NCBI GenBank assembly: GCA_023511455.1
Contig: JAIMBJ010000015.1
Span: 1 to 64,000, forward strand
DNA: 64,000 nt
Direction: 5' to 3'
Source of the DNA: Bacillota bacterium
GTDB lineage: Bacteria; Armatimonadota; HRBIN16
Part shown: positions 52,273 to 59,837 of the stretch, in pieces
How positions within the stretch are numbered: the first letter of the stretch is position 1
Layout of the letters: every line of letters begins with the position of its first letter
Position numbers and translations under genes: made by a program
The notes under the pieces: model-generated
Seen by the model: only the letters and a program-made list of their open reading frames with translations
What the model was told of the DNA's origin: nothing
The model's database searches: none

Positions 52273-53319
52273 ATGGGAAATTCACGCAAGCATCTGAACG
52301 GGAACGAACGGGTATCTCATCTGTTCCAGCTGCTACCTGCCGCTTTAGAGGCAATCCACAGCGCGTCGCAGGTGTATCAGGTCACAGAACGTGCCTGTGC
52401 CTCTATCGGTGGGGGATTGGGGGCGCAGGCGGTGTTCGTGCTGTGGTATTCGGAGAGTGAGCGTGCGTTTGTGGGGATGCCCTCCGGATACGGCATCGAC
52501 GACGCCACGCTGTCCCAGATTCGTTTGCCTGCCGGCATGTGCGCGGCAAGCGATACCGCTTTTGTGCATGGCAGACCCTATATCAGCGATCGAACGGACG
52601 AAGAGGAACTGTTGACCGGCGCATTGCGCCGCCAGCTGTGTTTGGCGCGCCTGTTAACACTGCCCATCCGCGATGAGAAGCACACTCGCGGTGTGCTGCA
52701 TGTGGTCAACAAACCGGGCAAGCCATATGACGAAGTGGACGTGGCGTTCGCCATGAGCATCGCGCACGCCTGCGGCGCGGCGCTATCGCTGTTGCACTAC
52801 CGCCACTATATCGATCGGATGGCGATAACCGATGGGCTAACCGGGCTGTTCAACCGCTATCACGCCGAGTCTCTGCTGGAAGAGAACATCCATCTCGCCA
52901 TGCAGAACAAGTCGCCGTTAAGTGTGGCGGTGGTGTATCTGGACCACCTGAAATATTTCAATGATGTATATGGTTACCGTGCTGGCGACAGAGCATTGCT
53001 GTCGGTGGCGAAGGCTTTGCAGAAAAGCGTCAGCCCTCGTGCGCTTCTGGCGCGGTACGCTGGAGACGAGTTTGTGGCAGTGCTACCCGGCGTGAGCCTG
53101 TATGAGGCACAGGCGCAGATGCAGGCGGTGCGCGACCTGGTCGCGGCGGAGTGCTGGGAGCCTGTCGGTGGCTTGAGCGTGAGCATTGGCGTGGTGAGCT
53201 ATCCCGAAAGCGCAGTGCCTGCTGACCATCTGCTGTCTGCGGCGGAAGATGCGGCGATGGCGGCAAAGCGCCACGGACGCAATCAGGTGGTGCTGGTGAC
53301 CCCGCGCAGTGCCGCGTAG
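52273..53319 (+). CDS. GAF-domain diguanylate cyclase
   Basis: 348 residues. An N-terminal GAF-type sensor (about 35-175: HSASQVYQVTERACASI ... LLTLPIRDEKHTRGVLHVVN) is followed by a GGDEF domain (about 185-345). The active loop is ARYAGDEF, the AGDEF variant seen in active cyclases. FNDVYGYRAGDRALL binds the substrate. No RxxD inhibitory site precedes the loop (the four residues before it read LARY). It makes cyclic di-GMP in response to a small ligand or redox signal bound by GAF. The ATG at 52273 is placed 8 nt from AAGGTG. No membrane segment. Confidence 0.88.
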   Translation: MGNSRKHLNGNERVSHLFQLLPAALEAIHSASQVYQVTERACASIGGGLGAQAVFVLWYSESERAFVGMPSGYGIDDATLSQIRLPAGMCAASDTAFVHGRPYISDRTDEEELLTGALRRQLCLARLLTLPIRDEKHTRGVLHVVNKPGKPYDEVDVAFAMSIAHACGAALSLLHYRHYIDRMAITDGLTGLFNRYHAESLLEENIHLAMQNKSPLSVAVVYLDHLKYFNDVYGYRAGDRALLSVAKALQKSVSPRALLARYAGDEFVAVLPGVSLYEAQAQMQAVRDLVAAECWEPVGGLSVSIGVVSYPESAVPADHLLSAAEDAAMAAKRHGRNQVVLVTPRSAA

Positions 53320-53332
53320 CCTCCCTACCGCC

Positions 53333-53362
53333 ATCCCCCTCTCGACTCAGCGAGAGGGGGAT
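53333..53362. terminator. bidirectional terminator between the GGDEF gene and hisS
   Basis: A 12-bp stem (ATCCCCCTCTCG and its complement), a 6-nt loop ACTCAG and TTTC on the plus side, between convergent genes. Confidence 0.8.
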
Positions 53363-53363
53363 T

Positions 53364-54647
53364 TCAGTTCATTTCATCTGGCTGTCCGTTCAGCGTTTCC
53401 GCCACCGCCCGCATGACATCGTCCATCGCCACCGTGCGTTGCTCTTTGGTCAGCATGTCCCGCAGGGTAACCACCCCTTGCGCCAGTTCGTCTTCGCCAA
53501 TCATCAGGGTCACACGGCTGCCGAGGCGGTCTGCCAGCTTCATCTGTCCCTTCAGGCTGCGCCTCTGGTAATCGGTCTCAGCGGAGATACCTGCCTCTCG
53601 CAGCTGCTGCAGCAGTTTCAGCGCAGGCAGTACCGCCTCTTCCCCCAGCGCCGCCACGAACACGTCCACCGTCTGGCGTTTCGCTTCCGCCAGCCCCAGC
53701 TGTTTGAGCACGATAATCGCCCGTTCGATGCCCAGCGCGAAGCCGATGCCCGGGGTGGAAGCGCCGCCTACCGCTTCCACCAGTCCGTCGTAGCGTCCAC
53801 CGCCGCCCAGCGCGTTCTGTGCGCCCAGTGCGTCGCTGACAATCTCGAAGGCTGTCTTGGTGTAGTAGTCGAACCCGCGCACCAGATGCTTGTCCACCAC
53901 ATAGGGAATGCCCAGTGCGTCGAGATAGCTCCGCAGCGCGTCGAAGTGGGCGCGGCAATCCTCACACAGGCTCTGCACGATGTCGGGCGCGTCCTGCAGC
54001 AAGGTGCGGCAGGTCTCGCGCTTGCAGTCCAGCATCCGCAAAGGGTTCACCTCGTAGCGGGTCTGACACGCCTCACACAGCTGATGCACAAAGGGTTGGG
54101 CGAACTCGCGCAGCCGCTCGCGGTAGACAGGACGACAGACCGGGCATCCCACCGAGTTCAGCACCAGTGACAGGCGGGAGATGCCCAGCTCGCGGTAGAA
54201 GTGCATGGCAAGCGCGATGACTTCGGCATCGATGGACGGATGTTGCGCGCCGATGGCTTCCACGCCCAGCTGGTGCGCCTGTCGGTAGCGTCCCGCCTGT
54301 GGTCGCTCATAGCGGAAGATGGGGGTGATATAGTAGAGTTTGCTGACCCCGCCCAGCGCGGCGAGGTTGTTCTCGACGTATGCCCGCACAACGGGGGCGG
54401 TGCCTTCGGGTTTCAGCGTGACGCTGCGCCCGCCCCGGTCGGTGAAGGTGTACATCTCCTTGCTCACCACGTCGGTATGTTCGCCCATACTGCGGGTGAA
54501 GAGGTCTGTCTCTTCGAAGATGGGCGTGCGGATTTCGTGGTAGCCGTAGCGTTGGCACAGCGTGCGGAAGGTTTCCTCCACCTGGTTCCAGAGTGGGGTT
54601 TCGTCGGGCAGGATATCGTTAGTGCCGCGCGGGCGTTGATAGCGCAT
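53364..54647 (-). CDS. hisS: histidyl-tRNA synthetase
   Basis: 427 residues. A class II synthetase charging tRNA-His. Motif 1 region (PRGTNDILP through RTPIFEETDLF), motif 2 (YYITPIFRYERPQAGRYRQAHQLG) and motif 3 (ALGGGGRYDGL and GIGFALGIERAI) are all present, as are the His-specific loop residues LVRGFDYYTKTAFE and a C-terminal anticodon-binding domain (VDVFVAALGEEA to the end). The Cys-rich insert at about 165-215 (GCPVCRPVYRERL, LCEACQTRYEVNPLRMLDCK) is normal for the bacterial family. The ATG at 54647 follows GGAGGAA; longer in-frame starts add unrelated residues. Confidence 0.97.
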   Translation of the reverse strand: MRYQRPRGTNDILPDETPLWNQVEETFRTLCQRYGYHEIRTPIFEETDLFTRSMGEHTDVVSKEMYTFTDRGGRSVTLKPEGTAPVVRAYVENNLAALGGVSKLYYITPIFRYERPQAGRYRQAHQLGVEAIGAQHPSIDAEVIALAMHFYRELGISRLSLVLNSVGCPVCRPVYRERLREFAQPFVHQLCEACQTRYEVNPLRMLDCKRETCRTLLQDAPDIVQSLCEDCRAHFDALRSYLDALGIPYVVDKHLVRGFDYYTKTAFEIVSDALGAQNALGGGGRYDGLVEAVGGASTPGIGFALGIERAIIVLKQLGLAEAKRQTVDVFVAALGEEAVLPALKLLQQLREAGISAETDYQRRSLKGQMKLADRLGSRVTLMIGEDELAQGVVTLRDMLTKEQRTVAMDDVMRAVAETLNGQPDEMN

Positions 54648-54660
54648 TCTGTTCCTCCGC

Positions 54661-54698
54661 AACAAAACAGCGACACCGCGATAGCGGGTGTCGCTGTT
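54661..54698 (-). terminator. strong hairpin between tRNA-Met and hisS
   Basis: On the minus strand an 11-bp stem (AACAGCGACAC and GTGTCGCTGTT) with further pairing in the loop and a run of T (TTTTG) after it. It is a rho-independent terminator for the tRNA, but it lies only about 14-20 bp before the hisS start, so it could also act as an attenuator for hisS. Confidence 0.75.
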
Positions 54699-54706
54699 GG
54701 GGTACA

Positions 54707-54783
54707 TGGTAGCGGCGGGCGGACTCGAACCGCCGACTCCACGGGTATGAGCCGTGTGCTCTGACCGACTGAGCTACGCCGCC
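54707..54783 (-). tRNA. tRNA-Met (CAT anticodon)
   Basis: 77 nt on the minus strand with encoded CCA at the 3' end (54709-54707). The acceptor stem GGCGGCG (54783-54777) pairs with the 3' strand through one G-U and six Watson-Crick pairs. The D-loop has GCTCAGTCGGT-AGAGC and the T-loop GGTTCGAGTCC. The anticodon CAT is at + coordinates 54747-54749, with stem CACGG/CCGTG. The G1 start is unlike initiator tRNA (C1-A72), so it is the elongator tRNA-Met; a lysidine-modified tRNA-Ile(CAU) cannot be ruled out from sequence alone. Confidence 0.95.
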
Positions 54784-54796
54784 GTATCGCGATTTT

Positions 54797-54825
54797 ATTT
54801 TACTCGTAATTGGGCGCGTTGTCAA
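54797..54825 (-). promoter_or_regulatory. promoter of tRNA-Met
   Basis: On the minus strand TTGACA (54825-54820), a 17-bp spacer and TAAAAT (54802-54797), with a transcription start expected a few bases before the tRNA. Confidence 0.85.
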
Positions 54826-55289
54826 GGGCTTCGCAGCAGCACATCGGAGAGGTGCAGCAGGTCATGCGCCACGCACAGCTGCACCTGCTGGAAGATGCTC
54901 CACTCGCCGAACTCGGGGTGGATGCCGACGCGGTCGCGTGCTTCCATGGGCAGGCTGTTCAGGAACTCCAGCGAGCGGGCGCGCGCCTCCGAGAAGAGGC
55001 GCAAGCCTTCCTCCACGCTTCCCCCCGTGTAACGCTCTTCCTGCAGCGCGTAGTGCGGGTCATACACGGTCAGCGCAGGGCGGTCCTGCTCGGCAATCAG
55101 GCGGTAGCGAGCGTAAAACGCTTCCTCCACCTCCGCCAGATGATAAAGCAGCTCTTTCGGGGAATAGCGGTCGGGCGAGGGGCGGTATTCCCATCGTTCT
55201 GGCGGTACCAGCCTGGCCAAACGCTGTAGCGCGAGGGGCGTTTTTGCCAGCGCCTCCAGACACTCTTCCCAGATGTACGGATGATGCAT
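54822..55289 (-). CDS. DinB/YfiT-like putative metal-dependent protein
   Basis: 155 residues, a four-helix-bundle DinB superfamily member. The three metal His are visible: ELLYHLAEVEEA (H48-like), and the C-terminal LCVAHDLLHLSDVL pair (H-x3-H). Some members are thiol transferases or hydrolases using bacillithiol or mycothiol; most are uncharacterised. The ATG at 55289 follows GAGGTGG. The -35 box of the tRNA promoter overlaps its 3' end. Confidence 0.75.
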   Translation of the reverse strand: MHHPYIWEECLEALAKTPLALQRLARLVPPERWEYRPSPDRYSPKELLYHLAEVEEAFYARYRLIAEQDRPALTVYDPHYALQEERYTGGSVEEGLRLFSEARARSLEFLNSLPMEARDRVGIHPEFGEWSIFQQVQLCVAHDLLHLSDVLLRSP

Positions 55290-55363
55290 TCTACCACCTC
55301 CTGAGATGTTCCAGGCGTTCACCTCTGTGTGCTGTGCGGAAGAGGCTCCTTCGCTCTGGGTGT

Positions 55364-55389
55364 GGGGACGTGGTTACGCCCACGCCCCC
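55364..55389 (-). terminator. imperfect hairpin downstream of the prepilin gene
   Basis: GGGGACGTGG and CCCACGCCCC pair with one mismatch around a 6-nt loop, just past the stop of the minus-strand prepilin gene. No T-tract. Confidence 0.4.
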
Positions 55390-55396
55390 TGCGCCA

Positions 55397-56200
55397 TTAA
55401 CATCCGGTGTCTTCGGAATCGGTGATGTTCGTGCCCGGCACGCCGTGCAGGTCATTGTAGGGGTCCTGGCGGGTGCTGGTGACCGCTTCCAGCGCGCCCT
55501 CGCTGTTTGCGAGGGGCTCATTCGTGCGCCAGCTGTAGTAAGTGGGGCGCAGCGAACCTGCAGGCGTCGCTCCCCCGGTGGGGATGCCGCTGTAACGGAA
55601 CCATTTGGCGTGTCCGTCTGCGAAGTTCAGCACCAGCCCTTCCTTGTGCCGGGCATAACCGAGGAAGCTGTAGAACTCGAGCTGCCCTACCGAGCGTATC
55701 TGTCGCAGGTAGCCATCATAGAACATGACGGTCTCGGCAGGCACCGGCATACCCCCCAGGGTGGTCGGAGGTGTGCGCTTGGGAAGGTACGGGCAAAAGC
55801 TCTCTCCGAACAATCCGAGGTTGGGGATGTAACCCGTGAAGCGGAAGGTGCCGCCGTAGTTCAGCCCCAGGGCGGCGAGACGGCTCTGCCAGTCCACCCC
55901 CGGACGGTAGCTGGGACACACGAAAATCTCGGTGTTCTTTAAGTAGGGTGCTACCATGTCGTACACGGCGATCACGGTCGTGGGGTTCGCCAGGTACGCA
56001 CTCATCGGGAAGGTTTCGTCGTAGTCCTGTGCATACATCAACACTCCCAGTGCCAGCTGCTTCTGGTTGCTGGTGCAGCTGGTTTGCCTTGCGCTCTCCC
56101 GCGCCTGCGAGAAAACGGGGAACAGGATCGCTGCCAGTATCGCGATAATCGCGATAACAACCAGCAGCTCAATCAAGGTAAAAGCGTTGCGTCCAGTCAT
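55397..56200 (-). CDS. prepilin-like protein, H-X9-DG type
   Basis: 267 residues. [26 protein letters not shown] forms the prepilin leader; the ATG at 56200 follows AAAGGAGG. The exported part has [18 protein letters not shown], PTxxAP-like [15 protein letters not shown], and the H-x9-DG motif in [17 protein letters not shown]. It sits divergently from the mla operon. Role unknown; one of four such genes in the window. Confidence 0.85.
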   Translation of the reverse strand: MTGRNAFTLIELLVVIAIIAILAAILFPVFSQARESARQTSCTSNQKQLALGVLMYAQDYDETFPMSAYLANPTTVIAVYDMVAPYLKNTEIFVCPSYRPGVDWQSRLAALGLNYGGTFRFTGYIPNLGLFGESFCPYLPKRTPPTTLGGMPVPAETVMFYDGYLRQIRSVGQLEFYSFLGYARHKEGLVLNFADGHAKWFRYSGIPTGGATPAGSLRPTYYSWRTNEPLANSEGALEAVTSTRQDPYNDLHGVPGTNITDSEDTGC

Positions 56201-56263
56201 TCCTGCCTCCTTTAAGTATTTTCCTCCGAAGCCTGATGTCGTATCGGCAAACGGAGTTGCTAT

Positions 56264-56293
56264 AGTATAACGATTTCGCCCAGCTATTTGCAA
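56264..56293 (-). promoter_or_regulatory. promoter of the minus-strand prepilin gene
   Basis: On the minus strand TTGCAA (56293-56288), an 18-bp spacer and TATACT (56269-56264), about 65 bp before the start. Confidence 0.6.
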
Positions 56294-56324
56294 TAGCTAA
56301 TAAGCCGGGCCCTACGGGCACGTA

Positions 56325-56353
56325 TTGACAACCCCTCAGATGCAGGCTATACT
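56325..56353 (+). promoter_or_regulatory. promoter of the mla operon
   Basis: TTGACA (56325-56330), a 17-bp spacer and TATACT (56348-56353), about 30 bp before the mlaE-like start. Close to consensus. Confidence 0.8.
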
Positions 56354-56382
56354 GGAACAACAGGGAGAAAGCGCGGAGACCG

Positions 56383-57165
56383 ATGCAGGTTGCAAACCCG
56401 GTATACACCTTCACCCGGCAGCTAGCCCAGCTGGTGTTATTTGTGGGCGATATCGGCATCCTGCTGGCGCAGGCGATGGGGTTTGTGTTTCGCGGCCGCT
56501 GGGAGGCGCGCGAAACGATGGTACAGATGGCGATTATCGGTGCGCAGGCGGTGCCGATGGTGGTCATCACCAGCGGGTTCACGGGAGCGGTTCTTGCGCT
56601 GTATTCGGCGAAGCTGATGCTGCAGTTCGGCGTGGGGTCACTGGCTGGGGGTGCGGTGGCGCTGGCAATGGCGCGCGAACTGGGTCCGGTCGTTACGGGT
56701 GTGGTGGTGGCTGCGCGTTCGGCTTCAGCGATTGCCGCCGAAATCGGCAGCATGAAGGTCACCGAGCAGGTAGACGCCCTGCGGGCCCTTGCCGTACCGC
56801 CCGTGCAGTATCTGGTTGTGCCGCGCCTGATAGCCTGTCTGACCATGCTGCCCGCGCTGGGCGTGCTGGCTTTCGTGACGGGTATTTTCGGGGGATATGC
56901 GGTGGCGGTGCCGATTGGCGTGTCGCCGACATCCTATTTGCTGGGTGTTCGGGAACTGGTGGGTACCTATGATGTGTTCGCGGGGCTCTTGAAGACAGTG
57001 GTATTCGGAGCGATTATCGCGCTGGTCGGCTGTCGAGCCGGACTGAGGACGGAGGGAGGCGCGGCGGGGGTAGGGCAGGCCACCACCAACAGCGTGGTGG
57101 TGGCGGTGCTGCTGATTTACATAGCGAACTTCTTTCTGGCGTATCTGCTGTTCGGTGGGCGATGA
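56383..57165 (+). CDS. mlaE: MlaE-family lipid ABC transporter permease
   Basis: 260 residues with five or six transmembrane helices. MlaE/YrbE signature regions are clear: VVITSGFTGAVLALYSAKLMLQFG, ARELGPVVTGVVVAARSASAIAAEIGSMKVTEQVDAL and VPRLIACLTMLPALGVLAF. It moves phospholipids between the membranes in the Mla pathway or a related MCE system. It overlaps the ATPase gene by 4 bp. No mlaA, mlaB or mlaC is present. Confidence 0.92.
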   Translation: MQVANPVYTFTRQLAQLVLFVGDIGILLAQAMGFVFRGRWEARETMVQMAIIGAQAVPMVVITSGFTGAVLALYSAKLMLQFGVGSLAGGAVALAMARELGPVVTGVVVAARSASAIAAEIGSMKVTEQVDALRALAVPPVQYLVVPRLIACLTMLPALGVLAFVTGIFGGYAVAVPIGVSPTSYLLGVRELVGTYDVFAGLLKTVVFGAIIALVGCRAGLRTEGGAAGVGQATTNSVVVAVLLIYIANFFLAYLLFGGR

Positions 57166-57959
57166 GCGGACAACCGGATGCCCAAACAGTGGTGCGTGTC
57201 GACGAGGTGTGGTACGGGGTAGACTCGCGATGGGTGTTGCAGGGCGTTTCTGTGGAGGTGCGTGAGGGCGAGGTATTTGCCATCATGGGTCCCTCCGGCT
57301 GCGGTAAGACAACGTTGTTAAAGCTAATTGGAGGTTTGCTCAAACCGCAGAGGGGGGAAATATGGATTGGCGATACGGAGATCTCTCGCCTGCCGGAAGC
57401 AAAGCTCACACCGGTGCGCAAGCAGGTCGGGCTGGTGTTCCAGTATGCGGCGCTGTTCGACTCGTTAACGGTATACGATAATGTGGCTTTTGGGGTACGT
57501 CGTCACATCACCCGGCGCGAAGAAGAGGTTGCGCGTATCGTGCGGGAGAAGCTGGAGATGGTGGGGATGGCAGGTACAGAGCACCTTTATCCCGCGCAGC
57601 TCTCGGGTGGGATGCAAAAGCGCGTGGGGTTGGCGCGCGCGCTGGCAATGAACCCGAAAATCGTGCTGTATGACGAGCCGACTGCGGGTCTGGACCCGAT
57701 TGTCGCGGAGACCATTGATACGCTAATCGTGGACACCACGCGTCAGCTGAAGGTAACTGCGCTGGTAGTGTCGCATGACCTTACCAGTGTGTTCCATATC
57801 GCGGACAGGATAGCGATGCTACACGAAGGTCAGATTATCACCTGCGGCTCGCCAGAAGAGGTGCGTGCGGACGCCAATCCGGTGGTGCGTCGCTTCTTGC
57901 GGGCAGGCGGCATTTCGCCGGTTGGCGAAACCACGAGTGCTCAGGAGCCAGACCGATGA
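57162..57959 (+). CDS. mlaF: MlaF-family ABC transporter ATPase
   Basis: 265 residues. Walker A GPSGCGKTTLLKLIG, Q-loop GLVFQYAALFDSLTVYDNV, signature LSGGMQKRVGLARALAM and Walker B VLYDEPTAGLDPI are all typical of MlaF. The C-terminal helix (GSPEEVRADANPVVRRFLRA) is the one that contacts the MlaB-like or partner subunit. It overlaps both neighbours by 4 bp. Confidence 0.93.
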   Translation: MSGQPDAQTVVRVDEVWYGVDSRWVLQGVSVEVREGEVFAIMGPSGCGKTTLLKLIGGLLKPQRGEIWIGDTEISRLPEAKLTPVRKQVGLVFQYAALFDSLTVYDNVAFGVRRHITRREEEVARIVREKLEMVGMAGTEHLYPAQLSGGMQKRVGLARALAMNPKIVLYDEPTAGLDPIVAETIDTLIVDTTRQLKVTALVVSHDLTSVFHIADRIAMLHEGQIITCGSPEEVRADANPVVRRFLRAGGISPVGETTSAQEPDR

Positions 57960-59329
57960 TGACACCGCGTAAGGCCGTTTTTTTGGTGGGGATGACCATT
58001 ATTCTGGCGGGTATATGGATTGCAGTAACGGTTATCTATCTGCGCGGTACACTGGCGGCGCGGCGCGTGTACCATGTGGAGGCAGTATTCCCCGATGCTC
58101 TGGGTATTCGGGAGCAGGCGAGGGTTTATCTTGCAGGGGTGGAGGTTGGCGAGGTGCAGAAAGTGTGGTTGACCTCTGACCTGCAGGCGAGAGTGCGACT
58201 GGCTTTGCGTAAGGATGTGAGAATCCCTGAGGACTCGCTGGCAGTGGTGATGTCGCCGGGCATTGCAGGCGTGGACAAGATGATAGCTCTTGTTCCGGGC
58301 AAGTCACCGGTTGAGGCGCAAGAAGGAACGGTGCTGCGGGGAACAAAGGAACCGGGAATTAGCGACCTCGCGCCCGTGGCACAGGAGACCCTGCGAGAGG
58401 TGCAGAGGCTGGTTCGCTCGGTCAACGCGCTGATTGCCGACCCGGAGATGCAGGCGGGCATCCGGCAAACGCTGAACAACGTGGAGCAGGCATCAGCCCG
58501 CCTCACCGTGCTGATAGAACAAGCCCGAGGTCTGCTGGCGAGCACGGGGCGTTCTCTGGATGCTGTGGTGCAGGACACCCGGCGTTCCACCAGAATATTG
58601 CCGGAAGTCATGGCGGACCTGAAGGCTTTGCTGGAGCAATCCCGCGAGCTGGTGCGCACCGCCCAGCACGCTACTGAGAGCTTCGACCGCTTTGTGAGCG
58701 ATGAGCAGCTCCAGCGGAACTTGCGCGAGGTCGCCGCAGAGATGAACGCATTGAGTGCGAAACTGAATCGTATCGCCGAGGACATCGGCAAATACACGGG
58801 CGACGAAGAGCTCAGGGAGAACGTGCGCGGCACTGTCGCCGAAGCGCGGGCTACCCTTACGGAGGCACGTCAGGCAACGGAAAGGATTAATCGCTTTGTG
58901 GAGCGACTGATTCAACCCGGCAAGCTGTCCATCAGACCGACAGAGGTCTCTCTGGATGTGTACGGCTTGCTGCGTGACGGTAATTTTCGCACTGACCTGA
59001 CGCTCTCGTTCCCGTATCGCGATAATCGCTTCTTTTATCTTGGCGTGTACGATGTTACCGAGAGCAACAAGTTCATCCTGCAGTATGGTTCACAGTTAGC
59101 GCCAACGCTGGATTTACGCTATGGACTCTACGCCTCCAAACCGGGGGTAGGGGTGGACTGGAGGTTCAAGCCCGGACTTCATCTGCGGGCGGATGCGTTT
59201 GACCCGAATGACCTGCAGATAAACACACGGGCGAAGATACAACTGAGCACAGACTGGAGTCTGTGGGTGGGTATCGACAGCCTGTTCGACCAGAACCAGC
59301 CGGTGTTGGGGGTGCAGTTGACACGTTAG
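57956..59329 (+). CDS. mlaD: MCE-domain lipid-transport protein (MlaD-like), long form
   Basis: 457 residues. An N-terminal membrane anchor (AVFLVGMTIILAGIWIAVTVIYL) and one MCE domain (about 35-115: VEAVFPDALGIREQARVYLAGVEVGEVQKVWL) are followed by a long coiled coil (about 150-330) that probably forms a needle- or tunnel-like extension, then a beta-rich C-terminal domain (residues 345-457: RPTEVSLDVYGLLRDGNFRTDLTLSFPY ... SLFDQNQPVLGVQLTR) resembling outer-membrane strands. E. coli MlaD is only about 183 residues, so this long form may reach across the periplasm itself. It works with MlaE and MlaF. Confidence 0.88.
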   Translation: MMTPRKAVFLVGMTIILAGIWIAVTVIYLRGTLAARRVYHVEAVFPDALGIREQARVYLAGVEVGEVQKVWLTSDLQARVRLALRKDVRIPEDSLAVVMSPGIAGVDKMIALVPGKSPVEAQEGTVLRGTKEPGISDLAPVAQETLREVQRLVRSVNALIADPEMQAGIRQTLNNVEQASARLTVLIEQARGLLASTGRSLDAVVQDTRRSTRILPEVMADLKALLEQSRELVRTAQHATESFDRFVSDEQLQRNLREVAAEMNALSAKLNRIAEDIGKYTGDEELRENVRGTVAEARATLTEARQATERINRFVERLIQPGKLSIRPTEVSLDVYGLLRDGNFRTDLTLSFPYRDNRFFYLGVYDVTESNKFILQYGSQLAPTLDLRYGLYASKPGVGVDWRFKPGLHLRADAFDPNDLQINTRAKIQLSTDWSLWVGIDSLFDQNQPVLGVQLTR

Positions 59330-59353
59330 GTTGATGGGAGGAGGCAAAAAACG

Positions 59354-59821
59354 ATGGCGATGAAAGTGATACTCACGCAGGACGTGCCCTCGCTGGGCAA
59401 GCATGGCGAGGTGGTCAACGTCTCGGAGGGGTACGCACGGAACTATCTGTTCCCGCGTGGGCTGGCGATTGCTGCCGATAAGGGCGCGATGAAAAACGTT
59501 CAGCTTCGCCAGAAGCAGGAGGCGATGCGAGCAGAAAAAGCCGCGCAAGAAGCACGCCAGATTGCGGATGTGCTGAGAGGCAGGACAGTCACGGTGAAGG
59601 CACATGCCGGTAAGGGAACTACCAAACTGTTCGGCGCGGTGACTGCCCAACACATTGCAGATTCCATCGCACAGCAATACCATGTGAAGGTGGACAAGCG
59701 TAAAATCGGTTTGCTGGAGCCGATTAAGTCGCTGGGAGAGTATGAGGTTACACTGCACCTCCATCACGATGTGAACCTGACGTTGAAGGTGGAGGTCGTA
59801 CCTCAGGAGGCTTCTGCATAA
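59354..59821 (+). CDS. rplI: 50S ribosomal protein L9
   Basis: 155 residues. The N-terminal KVILTQDVPSLGKHGEVVNVSEGYARNYLFPRGLA is diagnostic for bL9; a helical connector and the C-terminal RNA-binding domain (GKGTTKLFGAVTAQHIADSI) follow. GGAGGAGG lies 9 nt upstream. It is followed by dnaB after 16 bp, the classic rplI-dnaB arrangement. Confidence 0.96.
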   Translation: MAMKVILTQDVPSLGKHGEVVNVSEGYARNYLFPRGLAIAADKGAMKNVQLRQKQEAMRAEKAAQEARQIADVLRGRTVTVKAHAGKGTTKLFGAVTAQHIADSIAQQYHVKVDKRKIGLLEPIKSLGEYEVTLHLHHDVNLTLKVEVVPQEASA

Positions 59822-59837
59822 AGTTGGGTGTTGTGCG

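Noticed and set aside
54000-54160. Cys-rich stretch in hisS as a separate zinc-finger insertion
   Set aside because: The same cysteines occur in ordinary bacterial histidyl-tRNA synthetases.
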